Shown: positions 7,343 to 13,252 of the stretch, one piece after another
Position numbering within the stretch: the first letter of the stretch is position 1
How the letters are laid out: each line of letters opens with the position of its first letter
Origin: a virus
Length of the DNA: 23,220 nt
IMG/VR virus record: IMGVR_UViG_3300008107_001066
Coordinates: 1 to 23,220 of that record
Reading direction: 5' to 3' (one strand)
Position numbers and translations under genes: made by a program
The notes under the pieces: model-generated
The model's database searches: none
Told to the model about the DNA's origin: nothing
Seen by the model: the letters and a program-made list of their open reading frames with translations, nothing else

Positions 7343-7816
7343 ATGCCTAAGTGTACAATTCTCGTTGGTGTTCCTGGTTCAGGTAAGTCCACGTGGCTTA
7401 TCGAAAACCGGCCTAAGGGTGCATGGATCGTCTCTACTGATAACATCATCAATGGTTTGGCCGATGACTACGGCTTTACCTATGATCAGATCTTTAAGGA
7501 GACGATCCGCTTTGCAGACATGGCTATGGTAGCTCGTATGCTGATTGCAGCTCAGAACGGATATGATCTTTATGTTGATCGTACTAATATGTCGGCAAAG
7601 TCGCGCAAGCAGTTCATTGATAAGCTCAAGAAGTATGGTTACGAGTTTGAGTGTGTAGTGTTCCCTACACCTGAACCTGAGGAATTAGAACGGCGACTGT
7701 CTGAACGCTCAGAACGTTTGGGTAAAACTATTCCACAGGATGCCATTGACCGTATGATTGCTTCTTACGAAGAACCAACTGAAACTGAAGGGTTTTCCAA
7801 GGTTACTTTTTTGTAA
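7343..7816 (+). CDS. Polynucleotide 5'-kinase, kinase-only relative of T4 Pnkp
   Basis: P-loop kinase of 157 residues that resembles only the N-terminal half of T4 polynucleotide kinase/phosphatase (PseT, 301 residues). Walker A GVPGSGKSTW is at 9-18; STDN follows at the place of the catalytic Asp; VDRTNMSAKSRKQF matches the DTNLNPERR region of T4 kinase; the lid Arg residues are in ERRLSERSERLGK. The HAD phosphatase domain is missing, so 3'-end healing would need a separate protein, possibly the one at 16286. The ATG at 7343 has GGAG six bases upstream. The stop codon lies inside a perfect palindrome shared with the convergent minus-strand gene, and the two genes overlap by 14 bases. Confidence 0.88.
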   Translation: MPKCTILVGVPGSGKSTWLIENRPKGAWIVSTDNIINGLADDYGFTYDQIFKETIRFADMAMVARMLIAAQNGYDLYVDRTNMSAKSRKQFIDKLKKYGYEFECVVFPTPEPEELERRLSERSERLGKTIPQDAIDRMIASYEEPTETEGFSKVTFL

Positions 7817-7824
7817 CCTTGGAA
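7795..7824. terminator. Perfect palindrome holding both stops of convergent genes
   Basis: TTCCAAGGTTAC (7795-7806), a six-T loop (7807-7812), then GTAACCTTGGAA (7813-7824): twelve perfect pairs. The TAA of the plus-strand kinase (7814-7816) and the TAA of the minus-strand gene (7803-7805) occupy symmetric positions. No T-run follows the stem in either direction, so this is not a textbook intrinsic terminator, but it can act as a bidirectional 3'-end hairpin. Confidence 0.6.
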
Positions 7825-8207
7825 GCCATTTCCTTTAGAACCTCGATCTTCTTGAGAGCATTCTCTTCTGTAGCATACGACGCATAGTGTTGCTTTGTAG
7901 CTTCAATACCTGCAAACATCGTATATACGTCCCACGGTCTTTCTGCACCTGACTCTGGATTGTATTCAACGATCCATTCTAGCTTAGAACCTTCAGGCTT
8001 AAAATAACCATCCTTTTCGCAATCACATATTTGATCTTTGAAAAGTTTGCTGAGACCGAAGGCACCGGCGACGCTTCCTGCCACAAAGGCAAGCACGGCT
8101 GCTAGCCATCCTTCTGTATTGATAGCTCCGATTCCGGCGATCAAACCGCCGAGTATGGGCCATCTCATGATGAATGCAATAACTCCATTTGATGGATTGT
8201 AAATCAT
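7803..8207 (-). CDS. Membrane protein with two hydrophobic segments, last gene of minus-strand block
   Basis: A 134-residue protein. Two hydrophobic stretches in the first 55 residues (VIAFIMRWPILGGLIAGIGA and WLAAVLAFVAGSVAGAFGL) predict two membrane spans with a short link. The rest is soluble and charged, with a CDCEK segment and a lysine-rich end. The ATG at 8207 overlaps the stop of the upstream gene (ATGA on the minus strand). A TTG at 8216 would extend it by three residues and is less likely. A holin-like or surface-modification helper role is possible, but the soluble tail is long for a holin. No family recognised. Confidence 0.7.
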   Translation of the reverse strand: MIYNPSNGVIAFIMRWPILGGLIAGIGAINTEGWLAAVLAFVAGSVAGAFGLSKLFKDQICDCEKDGYFKPEGSKLEWIVEYNPESGAERPWDVYTMFAGIEATKQHYASYATEENALKKIEVLKEMASKVTKK

Positions 8208-8632
8208 CTTCCCCAACCTGTCCAGTAGTTAACCACAACCTGCACGCCGCCATCTGAGCGATCGTCGGTTTTGTATAGTTTGCCAAAGCGTCTCTCGTAG
8301 GCATACTGAACGGTCACGTTCATCACACCGCCAAAAGCTTCTCGAGTTGCTTTCACTCCTACCGATGGAACGATTTTGTTGTTCCATTCAAAACCTTTTG
8401 TATCGGTGCTAAATCCAATACCGGTTGTTGCGGCGAGTTTCCAGTCTGCAACCTCGGTAAGAACGGCGTCTTGTTCTATTCTTCCGGATAGAACCCAGTT
8501 TCCTTTTTCTTCTCCAGAAACATGTGGACCTGTTACGTTTACCCATGCGCTTCCTGGAAAGTTTTTGTCTTCAGCATGTGCAGTGGCAGGAACGACGAGA
8601 GCAAGTAAGCTTCCCAGTATATACTTTTTCAT
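8204..8632 (-). CDS. Exported protein with signal peptide, possibly a small beta-barrel
   Basis: A 142-residue protein. Residues 1-20 form a classical Sec signal peptide (MKKYILGSLLALVVPATAHA) with AHA before the predicted cut. The mature part alternates polar and hydrophobic residues in short strands (WKLAATTGIGFSTD, MNVTVQYAYERRFG, GVQVVVNYWTGWG), suggesting an outer-membrane or periplasmic beta structure. The start has GGAGA upstream and is one base from the stop of the glycosyltransferase. With that enzyme and the following membrane protein it forms a cell-envelope operon. No family recognised; the beta-barrel idea is inference from pattern. Confidence 0.72.
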   Translation of the reverse strand: MKKYILGSLLALVVPATAHAEDKNFPGSAWVNVTGPHVSGEEKGNWVLSGRIEQDAVLTEVADWKLAATTGIGFSTDTKGFEWNNKIVPSVGVKATREAFGGVMNVTVQYAYERRFGKLYKTDDRSDGGVQVVVNYWTGWGR

Positions 8633-8633
8633 T

Positions 8634-9665
8634 TCATTCTCCGTATCTTTTAACTTTGTTCCAGTTATTCTTTTTCTTTCGAAGCACTATAACGTCAAAG
8701 AAACTTTTTATGTAAGCATACGTATTAAAAAACGACAAAAGATATAGAACTGGAACTTTATATATTAAATCATTGCGATCATTTTTGTATGAAGCATATA
8801 CTGCAGCGAGAGCAAATATGCACATATCAATAAACAAGACCAATAAGATAGATTTTAGACCAAGTACTATGAAGCTCGCAGAAAGCATGATGAGTCTATT
8901 CAGTACCAAAGAATCTAATATCAAATAAAGCAGATAAAAATCAACGCCCTTAAACCTGTTATTTCTGTTGGCGTATTTCATAATGACCTGCCAGAATCCA
9001 CCGTACCATCTCATCATCTGTTTATGGTAGTCTTTGAACGTACTCGGATCCTGCGTAATCACCTTCACATCATGTAGGTATTTGATCTTTCCGCCTAACT
9101 TATGAACCTGTAACGTGAGATCCATATCTTCTGTAAGCACCGAAGAATCAAATTCCAAATGTCTTAATATGTCGGTTGAATATATTGAAACGCACCCAGG
9201 CGCAACATAAACAACTCCGAAAGCTGCCTGTCCCTTTTTAACCACCTCGTGCGAGAACGTGTATTCTACAGTTCGATACGCAGAGTAGATATGATTTGCT
9301 TTAGAACTCGTAACCTGTCCAATAAAAAGATCTACGTCATTGTAGTGTAGCAGATTCAACGTTAAAACATCTTTAAAGTTTTGATCTATTTTTGTGTCAG
9401 CATCTATCATGATTACATATTTGTATTTATCACACAGCTCGAAATGCTGAATGGCGTACTGCTGTGCGCCGGCCTTTCCTAGTCCGGTTGGAGTCCTACA
9501 GACATTTATTTTATTTTCAATACAAATATCGTAGGTTTTGTCTGTAGAGAAGTCGTCGACACAATAAATAATGGTGGGATCGAATCCCACTTCATAGAGA
9601 GAATTGAGCGTGCTCTGCAACACAACTTCCTCGTTGTGGGCAGGAATAAGTATGCATGTCGTCAT
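8634..9665 (-). CDS. Processive-type family 2 glycosyltransferase with membrane domain
   Basis: Membrane glycosyltransferase of the GT2 type, 343 residues from the ATG at 9665. Motifs in order: ILIPAHNEE at the N-terminus; VDDFSTD (36-42) for nucleotide-sugar binding; DAD at 88-90; TED at 178-180; QMMRW at 216-220. D,D,D and QxxRW together mark processive enzymes such as hyaluronan, NodC or poly-GlcNAc synthases. Several hydrophobic helices follow (about 235-320), and the tail is basic. The ATG is preferred because the GT-A fold begins right there, although AGGAG stands only one base from it; a GTG at 9707 would add 14 residues. The gene is AT-richer than its plus-strand neighbours and lies in the only minus-strand block, which suggests acquisition from a host. 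Its likely task is to build or alter a surface glycan during infection; the sugar cannot be told. Confidence 0.9.
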   Translation of the reverse strand: MTTCILIPAHNEEVVLQSTLNSLYEVGFDPTIIYCVDDFSTDKTYDICIENKINVCRTPTGLGKAGAQQYAIQHFELCDKYKYVIMIDADTKIDQNFKDVLTLNLLHYNDVDLFIGQVTSSKANHIYSAYRTVEYTFSHEVVKKGQAAFGVVYVAPGCVSIYSTDILRHLEFDSSVLTEDMDLTLQVHKLGGKIKYLHDVKVITQDPSTFKDYHKQMMRWYGGFWQVIMKYANRNNRFKGVDFYLLYLILDSLVLNRLIMLSASFIVLGLKSILLVLFIDMCIFALAAVYASYKNDRNDLIYKVPVLYLLSFFNTYAYIKSFFDVIVLRKKKNNWNKVKRYGE

Positions 9666-9682
9666 GCTCCTATTTATGGTTT

Positions 9683-9690
9683 TATAAATA
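9683..9690 (+). promoter_or_regulatory. T4-type late promoter box TATAAATA
   Basis: Exact late box on the plus strand in the divergent gap between the glycosyltransferase and the small plus-strand genes. Transcription would start near 9696, 13 bases before the ATG at 9709. Confidence 0.5.
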
Positions 9691-9703
9691 TTACACCTGA
9701 GAG

Positions 9704-9732
9704 ACACTATGTTTCACCCTGACGTTTGTAAA
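9704..9732 (-). promoter_or_regulatory. Candidate promoter of the minus-strand envelope operon
   Basis: Read on the minus strand: TTTACA (9732-9727), 17 bases, TAGTGT (9709-9704). The spacing equals that of the TGTACA class and the -10 differs from TAGGGT by one base. It lies about 40 bases upstream of the glycosyltransferase ATG. Confidence 0.4.
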
Positions 9733-9780
9733 CCCAAATCCAAGGCAGGTAAGAAGAAATGTCAAAATACAAGTCTATAG
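9709..9780 (+). CDS. Possible 23-residue peptide
   Basis: A very short frame (MFHPDVCKPKSKAGKKKCQN...) behind the late box at 9683, Lys-rich with two Cys. It overlaps the start of the next small gene by 22 bases. The ribosome site is weak (GAGAG). It could be real or only leader sequence; nothing is known of its function. Confidence 0.3.
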   Translation: MFHPDVCKPKSKAGKKKCQNTSL

Positions 9781-9890
9781 CAATCAAGGTTGCTCTAATC
9801 GGCGCTGCTGTTCTAATCCTGAGCACAAGCGTTGGCCAACAATACGCTGATGAACTGAAGCCATTGATCGAAATGTTGCTTCAACAGTAA
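9759..9890 (+). CDS. Tiny single-span membrane protein
   Basis: A 43-residue protein: short basic N-terminus MSKYKSIAIK, hydrophobic segment VALIGAAVLILSTSVG, then an acidic amphipathic tail QQYADELKPLIEMLLQQ. AGGTAAGAA is directly upstream of the ATG. Basic end in, one span, tail outside the cytoplasm is the simplest topology. It is followed by a seven-T run (9891-9897) with only a weak hairpin before it. Late expression from 9683-9690 is likely. Function unknown. Confidence 0.55.
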   Translation: MSKYKSIAIKVALIGAAVLILSTSVGQQYADELKPLIEMLLQQ

Positions 9891-9898
9891 TTTTTTTG

Positions 9899-9950
9899 TG
9901 TACATTTTTCCCATTCCGGTGTAGATATAGATTATACGGAATGGGAAAAA
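9899..9950 (+). promoter_or_regulatory. TGTACA-class promoter inside a 14-base inverted repeat
   Basis: TGTACA 9899-9904, 17-base spacer, TAGATA 9922-9927. TTTTTCCCATTCCG (9905-9918) and CGGAATGGGAAAAA (9937-9950) are perfect inverted copies with the -10 in the 18-base loop. The right arm covers the ribosome site and ends three bases before the ATG at 9954. RNA started at this promoter would lack the left arm, while read-through RNA would fold and hide the ribosome site. Confidence 0.7.
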
Positions 9951-9953
9951 CAT

Positions 9954-10190
9954 ATGAGCACTCAATTTAAATCTGTTCAATGCCGCACTGGCAAGATGTC
10001 GATGGTCGGCTTCTTCGGCGGGCCCGACGGCCGCTGCGTCCAACTCACCTTTCCAAGACCAGAATCCGAAAAAGATCGCTACGACTTTGGCTACTGGTAT
10101 ACCCAGCTGACCAAGGAGCAGGCGCTGGATCTGGCGCATGTGCTGGTTATGTTTGCAAATGATAAACTGGAAGAATGTTACGATGACTAA
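9954..10190 (+). CDS. Hypothetical protein, 78 residues
   Basis: Small soluble protein with a strand-rich first half (FKSVQCRTGKMSMVGFFGG) and a helical second half (YTQLTKEQALDLAHVLVMFA). No family recognised. Its ATG stands directly behind the right arm of the inverted repeat at 9937-9950, so its translation probably depends on which promoter made the mRNA. It overlaps the phosphoesterase start by eight bases, so the two are likely coupled. Confidence 0.65.
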   Translation: MSTQFKSVQCRTGKMSMVGFFGGPDGRCVQLTFPRPESEKDRYDFGYWYTQLTKEQALDLAHVLVMFANDKLEECYDD

Positions 10191-10809
10191 TTCTGTGAAT
10201 CGTTTTGTTATCTCCGATACACACTTCGGACATACCAATTCGTGGGAAAAGTTCAAGCTGCCAGATGGTAGTCCTCTGCGTCCATTCACCTCTAACGAAG
10301 AGATGGATGAGACTATGATCGAGCGCTGGAACGCGAAGGTCAAGCCGAACGATGTTGTTTACCACCTAGGTGATGTTGTTATCAACCGTAAGTACCTTCA
10401 TCTGGTGAAGCGACTGAACGGCAAGAAGCGTCTGGTTCGTGGCAACCACGATATCTTTCGTGATAAGGACTACTACGAGGTTGGTTTCGAATCGCTGTAT
10501 GGTGTTCGTGTGTTCACCGACCAGTTCATCCTGAGTCATATTCCTCTGCACCCAGATTGTATCACACATCGTTTCAAGGTGAACGTTCATGGTCACCTGC
10601 ATGCGAACGAGGTGATGGGCTGGTGGAAGCATGGATATGCCGAGGATACAGAGATGCCTGATCCTCGTTACCTGTGTGTCTCGGTCGAGCATACCAACTA
10701 CGAACCTCTGTCGTTTGAAGAAGTAGATGCTCGTATTGCTAAGCGTTGGGCAGAGACTGGATATGAAGGTCCAGTTGATGCCTGGGGAAATGGAAGTGGA
10801 CCTAACTAA
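10183..10809 (+). CDS. Calcineurin-like metallophosphoesterase
   Basis: A 208-residue enzyme with all metal-binding blocks of the family: ISDTHFGH (D and H, near residue 10), HLGDVV, LVRGNHD, LSHIPLH and HVHGHLH. The size fits the small single-domain phosphodiesterases found in phages and bacteria. Substrate unknown; candidates are cyclic phosphates, nucleotides or RNA ends. The ATG at 10183 is preferred over an upstream in-frame ATG at 10138, since it overlaps the preceding stop region and begins just before the first motif. It is followed with TAATG overlap by a small membrane protein and then the SPFH lipoprotein, so it may act near the membrane with them; that is inference. Confidence 0.88.
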   Translation: MTNSVNRFVISDTHFGHTNSWEKFKLPDGSPLRPFTSNEEMDETMIERWNAKVKPNDVVYHLGDVVINRKYLHLVKRLNGKKRLVRGNHDIFRDKDYYEVGFESLYGVRVFTDQFILSHIPLHPDCITHRFKVNVHGHLHANEVMGWWKHGYAEDTEMPDPRYLCVSVEHTNYEPLSFEEVDARIAKRWAETGYEGPVDAWGNGSGPN

Positions 10810-10985
10810 TGAGTAAAATGATTATTGCATTTCTGGCCATCTTTGCAATGGTGTTTCTGGGTATCCAGGGATTCATTGCTGCAAGTGGTCGAGAAAAGCT
10901 CCAGCTTGCCAAGGTGCTGGGGTATAGTTTAGCTTGTGCCACCTTGGCAATCTTGATTGTTGCATCTATTGTTATCTTACTTTAA
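10809..10985 (+). CDS. Small protein with two membrane spans
   Basis: A 58-residue protein starting at an ATG that overlaps the phosphoesterase stop. Two hydrophobic segments (IIAFLAIFAMVFLGIQGFIA and YSLACATLAILIVASIVIL) flank a short charged link SGREKLQLAK, giving a membrane hairpin. The SPFH lipoprotein begins 18 bases after its stop. SPFH proteins often pair with small membrane partners, so a joint complex is possible; no family is recognised. Confidence 0.6.
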   Translation: MSKMIIAFLAIFAMVFLGIQGFIAASGREKLQLAKVLGYSLACATLAILIVASIVILL

Positions 10986-11003
10986 TTGAAAGGAATGAAT
11001 ATA

Positions 11004-11804
11004 ATGAATCGTTATGCTAAGGTTGCTGTGCTCGCTGGTCTGCTGGCTACGACTGCTGCTTGTACTCGAGTTGAGACCGGTGAGGTCGGTGTTCGTCGTG
11101 CATTCGACAAGACCATCGAAACCACGGAACTGATGCCTGGTTCTGTGAACCAGACGATCTTCGGTGATGTTATGACTTTCCCAACCAAGGATGTTCAGGT
11201 TGATATTACTGATTTGACTCCTCTGGCTTCGGATAACTCGACCGTTGCCGACTTCGACATGGCTGTGATCTACTCGATCAATCCAACCTCGGTTGCCGAG
11301 CTCTTCATCGAGAAGAACCGTGGCTTCCACGCTGACACCGAGGAAGGCGACACTCTGCTGATGTACAACTACATTCGTCAGCTTGGTCGTAATGCTGCTT
11401 ATAAGGTTGCTCGTAAGTACGAGTCGCTGAAGATGGCTGACAATCGTGCAGAGATGGAACAGCTGATCCGTCAGGAAATCGTTAGCCAGCTGGCTGCTGA
11501 AAAGCTTGATGGATCCATTACGCTGTCGCAGGTTCTTGTCCGTCAGATCAAACCGGCTGGTAACATCGTAGCATCGGCTAATGCGCTGGTTCAGGCTCAG
11601 AACGAACAGAAGCGTAAGGAAGTTGAAGTCCAGACTGCTAAGCTGGAAGCACAGCGTATTGCTGCTCTGAATGCTAACCGCGGTGCTACCGAGTACATGG
11701 CTGCTATGGCCCTGCAGGATATCGCCGAAGGCGTGAAGGCCGGCAAGGTTCAGACCGTTGTTGTTCCTTATGACTTCAAGGGTATCGTGAACGTCGGTAA
11801 GTAA
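11004..11804 (+). CDS. SPFH/prohibitin-like (band 7) lipoprotein
   Basis: A 266-residue membrane-anchored protein. The first 20 residues (MNRYAKVAVLAGLLATTAAC) are a signal peptide ending at a Cys in a lipobox-like setting (TAAC), so it is probably lipid-anchored. The SPFH domain follows: RVETGEVGVRRAF, PTKDVQVDIT, and later SQVLVRQI with an extended Ala/Glu/Lys helix (about 185-235), the usual coiled-coil assembly region. Host relatives HflK/HflC form cages around the FtsH protease. A phage copy may disturb or replace such cages, or protect the membrane; this is inference. AAAGGA at 10989-10994 fits the ATG at 11004 better than the ATG at 10995. It is the last gene before the promoter at 11812. 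Confidence 0.88.
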   Translation: MNRYAKVAVLAGLLATTAACTRVETGEVGVRRAFDKTIETTELMPGSVNQTIFGDVMTFPTKDVQVDITDLTPLASDNSTVADFDMAVIYSINPTSVAELFIEKNRGFHADTEEGDTLLMYNYIRQLGRNAAYKVARKYESLKMADNRAEMEQLIRQEIVSQLAAEKLDGSITLSQVLVRQIKPAGNIVASANALVQAQNEQKRKEVEVQTAKLEAQRIAALNANRGATEYMAAMALQDIAEGVKAGKVQTVVVPYDFKGIVNVGK

Positions 11805-11811
11805 TTAGCGA

Positions 11812-11840
11812 TGTACATTAATTGAATGACGGTGTATAGC
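11812..11840 (+). promoter_or_regulatory. Promoter of the recurrent TGTACA class
   Basis: TGTACA 11812-11817, 17-base spacer, TATAGC 11835-11840, directly behind the SPFH gene. The following gene has a separate GGAGG at 11848-11852. Confidence 0.7.
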
Positions 11841-11859
11841 AGGATCTGGAGGTTACATT

Positions 11860-12279
11860 ATGACAATGCATCTTTTAGGTCCTGCTTACACTACTACTCG
11901 TACTGGCAAGCGTGGCAAAAAGGTTACGACTGCAGCGCATACCAAGATGGCTATGGACTGGCTTGACCATAAGCGACAGTGCAAGCGACTTGGTATCAAG
12001 GCCAAGACCTTTGATGAGTATATTCAGTATCGCAAGGGTAACTACAAGCCCAAGCTTCGTGGTACTCAGATGCCAGACTATAAGGTCTCAGATCATCGCC
12101 AGAAGTATCAGTCTCAGAATGAGATTGGCCCGCACTTCACAAAGGATCTTGCCTACGAGCGTGCAAAGCTCGAGGTGAGTAGCAATTATATTGTCGGCCA
12201 AGCCTATAACAAGGGCGGACTTGTTGTCCTTTCCAAGTCTGATGCTGCCGACCCGGCAACTGGTAAGAGGCGGTGTTAA
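11860..12279 (+). CDS. Conserved hypothetical basic phage protein
   Basis: A 139-residue basic protein rich in Lys, Arg and Tyr. The central part (TFDEYIQYRKGNYKPKLRG) and the end (NYIVGQAYNKGGLVVLSKSD, then DPATGKRR) look like a family I have seen in T4-like phages of marine and soil bacteria, annotated without function. No membrane segment. The start has GGAGG seven bases upstream. A nucleic-acid-binding role would fit the charge but is not shown. Confidence 0.75.
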   Translation: MTMHLLGPAYTTTRTGKRGKKVTTAAHTKMAMDWLDHKRQCKRLGIKAKTFDEYIQYRKGNYKPKLRGTQMPDYKVSDHRQKYQSQNEIGPHFTKDLAYERAKLEVSSNYIVGQAYNKGGLVVLSKSDAADPATGKRRC

Positions 12280-12431
12280 CTCTTCTTCTCCTTCTTTTAT
12301 CAGTGCCGCTCTTGGCGGTCTTGGGCCTCTTTCTTTGGATCGGGTTCAAGTCCGCCAAGTATATTTTCCGGTTTGCTATGATTGGATTCATATTTTTATG
12401 CGTGATCGCGCTACTTTTCAGTGTACATTAA
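12273..12431 (+). CDS. Small protein with two membrane spans
   Basis: A 52-residue frame from a GTG at 12273 that overlaps the end of the preceding gene by seven bases. Nearly the whole protein is hydrophobic: TLLLLLLSVPLLAVLGLFLW, a link FKSAKY, then FAMIGFIFLCVIALLF. The stop at 12429-12431 lies inside the next promoter. GGTAAG five bases upstream may serve as ribosome site. The hydrophobic pattern argues that it is translated; function unknown. Confidence 0.5.
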   Translation: MLTLLLLLLSVPLLAVLGLFLWIGFKSAKYIFRFAMIGFIFLCVIALLFSVH

Positions 12432-12450
12432 TTCGAAATGATAGTAGGGT
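12422..12450 (+). promoter_or_regulatory. Promoter of the recurrent TGTACA class
   Basis: TGTACA 12422-12427, 17-base spacer, TAGGGT 12445-12450. The ATG at 12456 is only five bases beyond the -10, so the transcript would be leaderless or nearly so, unless AGGGTGA also serves as a ribosome site on longer transcripts. Confidence 0.7.
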
Positions 12451-12455
12451 GAATC

Positions 12456-12623
12456 ATGGTTAAGACATATCTCAACAACTTCGGCTACTCGGTCTATGAA
12501 GGCCCGAGTCTTTATGACGCAATGGAAGCTGCCGAGAAGGCTGGTTTCGAATCGACTGTCTATAACGAGTTTGATGAAACCGTTATGACATACAGTCCAA
12601 TTGGCGGATGGGTGTTCGTCTGA
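12456..12623 (+). CDS. Small protein, probable N-terminal part of a frameshifted SWIM-like protein
   Basis: A 55-residue frame starting five bases after a TGTACA-class promoter and ending PIGGWVFV at TGA (12621-12623). No domain by itself. In the +1 frame the sequence continues from the same point as DGDLVCNCTG..., containing a CxC...CxH zinc site and ending in a four-base overlap with the next gene. Joined, the product would be about 84 residues. Either the two frames are one gene (programmed +1 shift, sequence error or recent mutation), or the 55-residue protein is complete. Confidence 0.6.
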   Translation: MVKTYLNNFGYSVYEGPSLYDAMEAAEKAGFESTVYNEFDETVMTYSPIGGWVFV

Positions 12624-12711
12624 TGGAGACCTAGTCTGCAATTGCACCGGCTTCAACTTCCATGGCAAGTGCAAGCATATTCGAATGGTTCATGAAAGGT
12701 TAGTGGCATGA
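12622..12711 (+). other. Start-less coding frame with SWIM-type zinc finger (CxC-x8-CxH)
   Basis: Reads DGDLVCNCTGFNF then HGKCKHIRMVHERLVA. CNC and CKH give the CxC...CxH pattern of SWIM zinc fingers, known in DNA-binding and recombination factors. The frame is open only from 12589 and has no ATG or GTG before the motif; only a TTG at 12601 without ribosome site. Its stop overlaps the next ATG (ATGA), the usual gene junction here, so it looks like the 3' part of a real gene. Confidence 0.5.
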
Positions 12712-13109
12712 TTGTACAGAATGCTGTGATTTGCAACAAGTGTGACGACTTTATTTTTTCAGCGCATCGTCATAGCTATGTAGAGTGCAAGTGTGGAAAC
12801 ATTGCTGTTGATGGAGGCCAGGATTATCTACGCAGAGTAGGTCGTGGTATTACTGATAAGTCATATATTGATGTGAGTTGGGACATTCCCGATGTTGTCT
12901 ATCAGGAATGTGCTGATGCTGTAGAGCATGCTATTGAAACCAATCGTAATAAGTTTGGTATTGCCAATGCTGTGCTTCGTGCCCTTCGCATGAGGGATCG
13001 TGTAATTGCTGAAGGAGAACAACGAATTATGGCCTACAACAAAGATCTAGATGAGGTCATGGTAGTTGAACCTGACGGCACTGTCAATCGTTATAAAAAG
13101 GTGGTGTGA
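12708..13109 (+). CDS. Conserved phage protein with N-terminal zinc ribbon
   Basis: A 133-residue protein. Cys residues at 9, 12, 27 and 29 (CNKC ... CKCG) form a zinc-ribbon-like knuckle followed by IAVDGGQDYLRRVG, a combination I have met in small phage proteins without assigned function. The middle is helical (YQECADAVEHAIETNRNKFG, VLRALRMRDRVIAEG), and the C-terminus is a short beta hairpin (VMVVEPDGTVNRYK). The start overlaps the SWIM-like frame, and the stop overlaps the next small membrane protein (TGATG). Nucleic-acid or protein binding is the likely role of the ribbon. Confidence 0.78.
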   Translation: MIVQNAVICNKCDDFIFSAHRHSYVECKCGNIAVDGGQDYLRRVGRGITDKSYIDVSWDIPDVVYQECADAVEHAIETNRNKFGIANAVLRALRMRDRVIAEGEQRIMAYNKDLDEVMVVEPDGTVNRYKKVV

Positions 13110-13252
13110 TGTCGTGGATTGCTATATGGCTACTAGCCAGTGCTCTTTCATTCGTAGTACTGAGTTTATTGGCATTCTTTGCGCCAGAAGGTTATCAAGA
13201 TGAAAGGGGCTTTCACTATGGAAAACCAGAGGATACCGCCGATGAATCTTGA
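13109..13252 (+). CDS. Tiny single-span membrane protein
   Basis: A 47-residue protein whose ATG shares one base with the preceding stop. One hydrophobic span (WIAIWLLASALSFVVLSLLA) is followed by a polar acidic tail (PEGYQDERGFHYGKPEDT). It overlaps the next gene by 35 bases in another frame, compact packing that is common for such phage genes. Function unknown. Confidence 0.5.
   Translation: MSWIAIWLLASALSFVVLSLLAFFAPEGYQDERGFHYGKPEDTADES

Noticed and set aside
7219-7350. Further TGTACA hexamers inside genes (for example in the 52-residue gene and at the kinase start)
   Set aside because: No TA-rich hexamer 17 bases downstream; these are coding sequence.
9671-9678. CATAAATA on the minus strand in front of the glycosyltransferase
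   Set aside because: It ends only five bases from the ATG, leaving no room for a leader; the TTTACA/TAGTGT pair farther upstream is more plausible.
9856-9897. Terminator after the 43-residue gene
   Set aside because: TGAAGC/GCTTCA gives only six pairs with a 16-base loop and the T-run is seven bases away; too weak to call.
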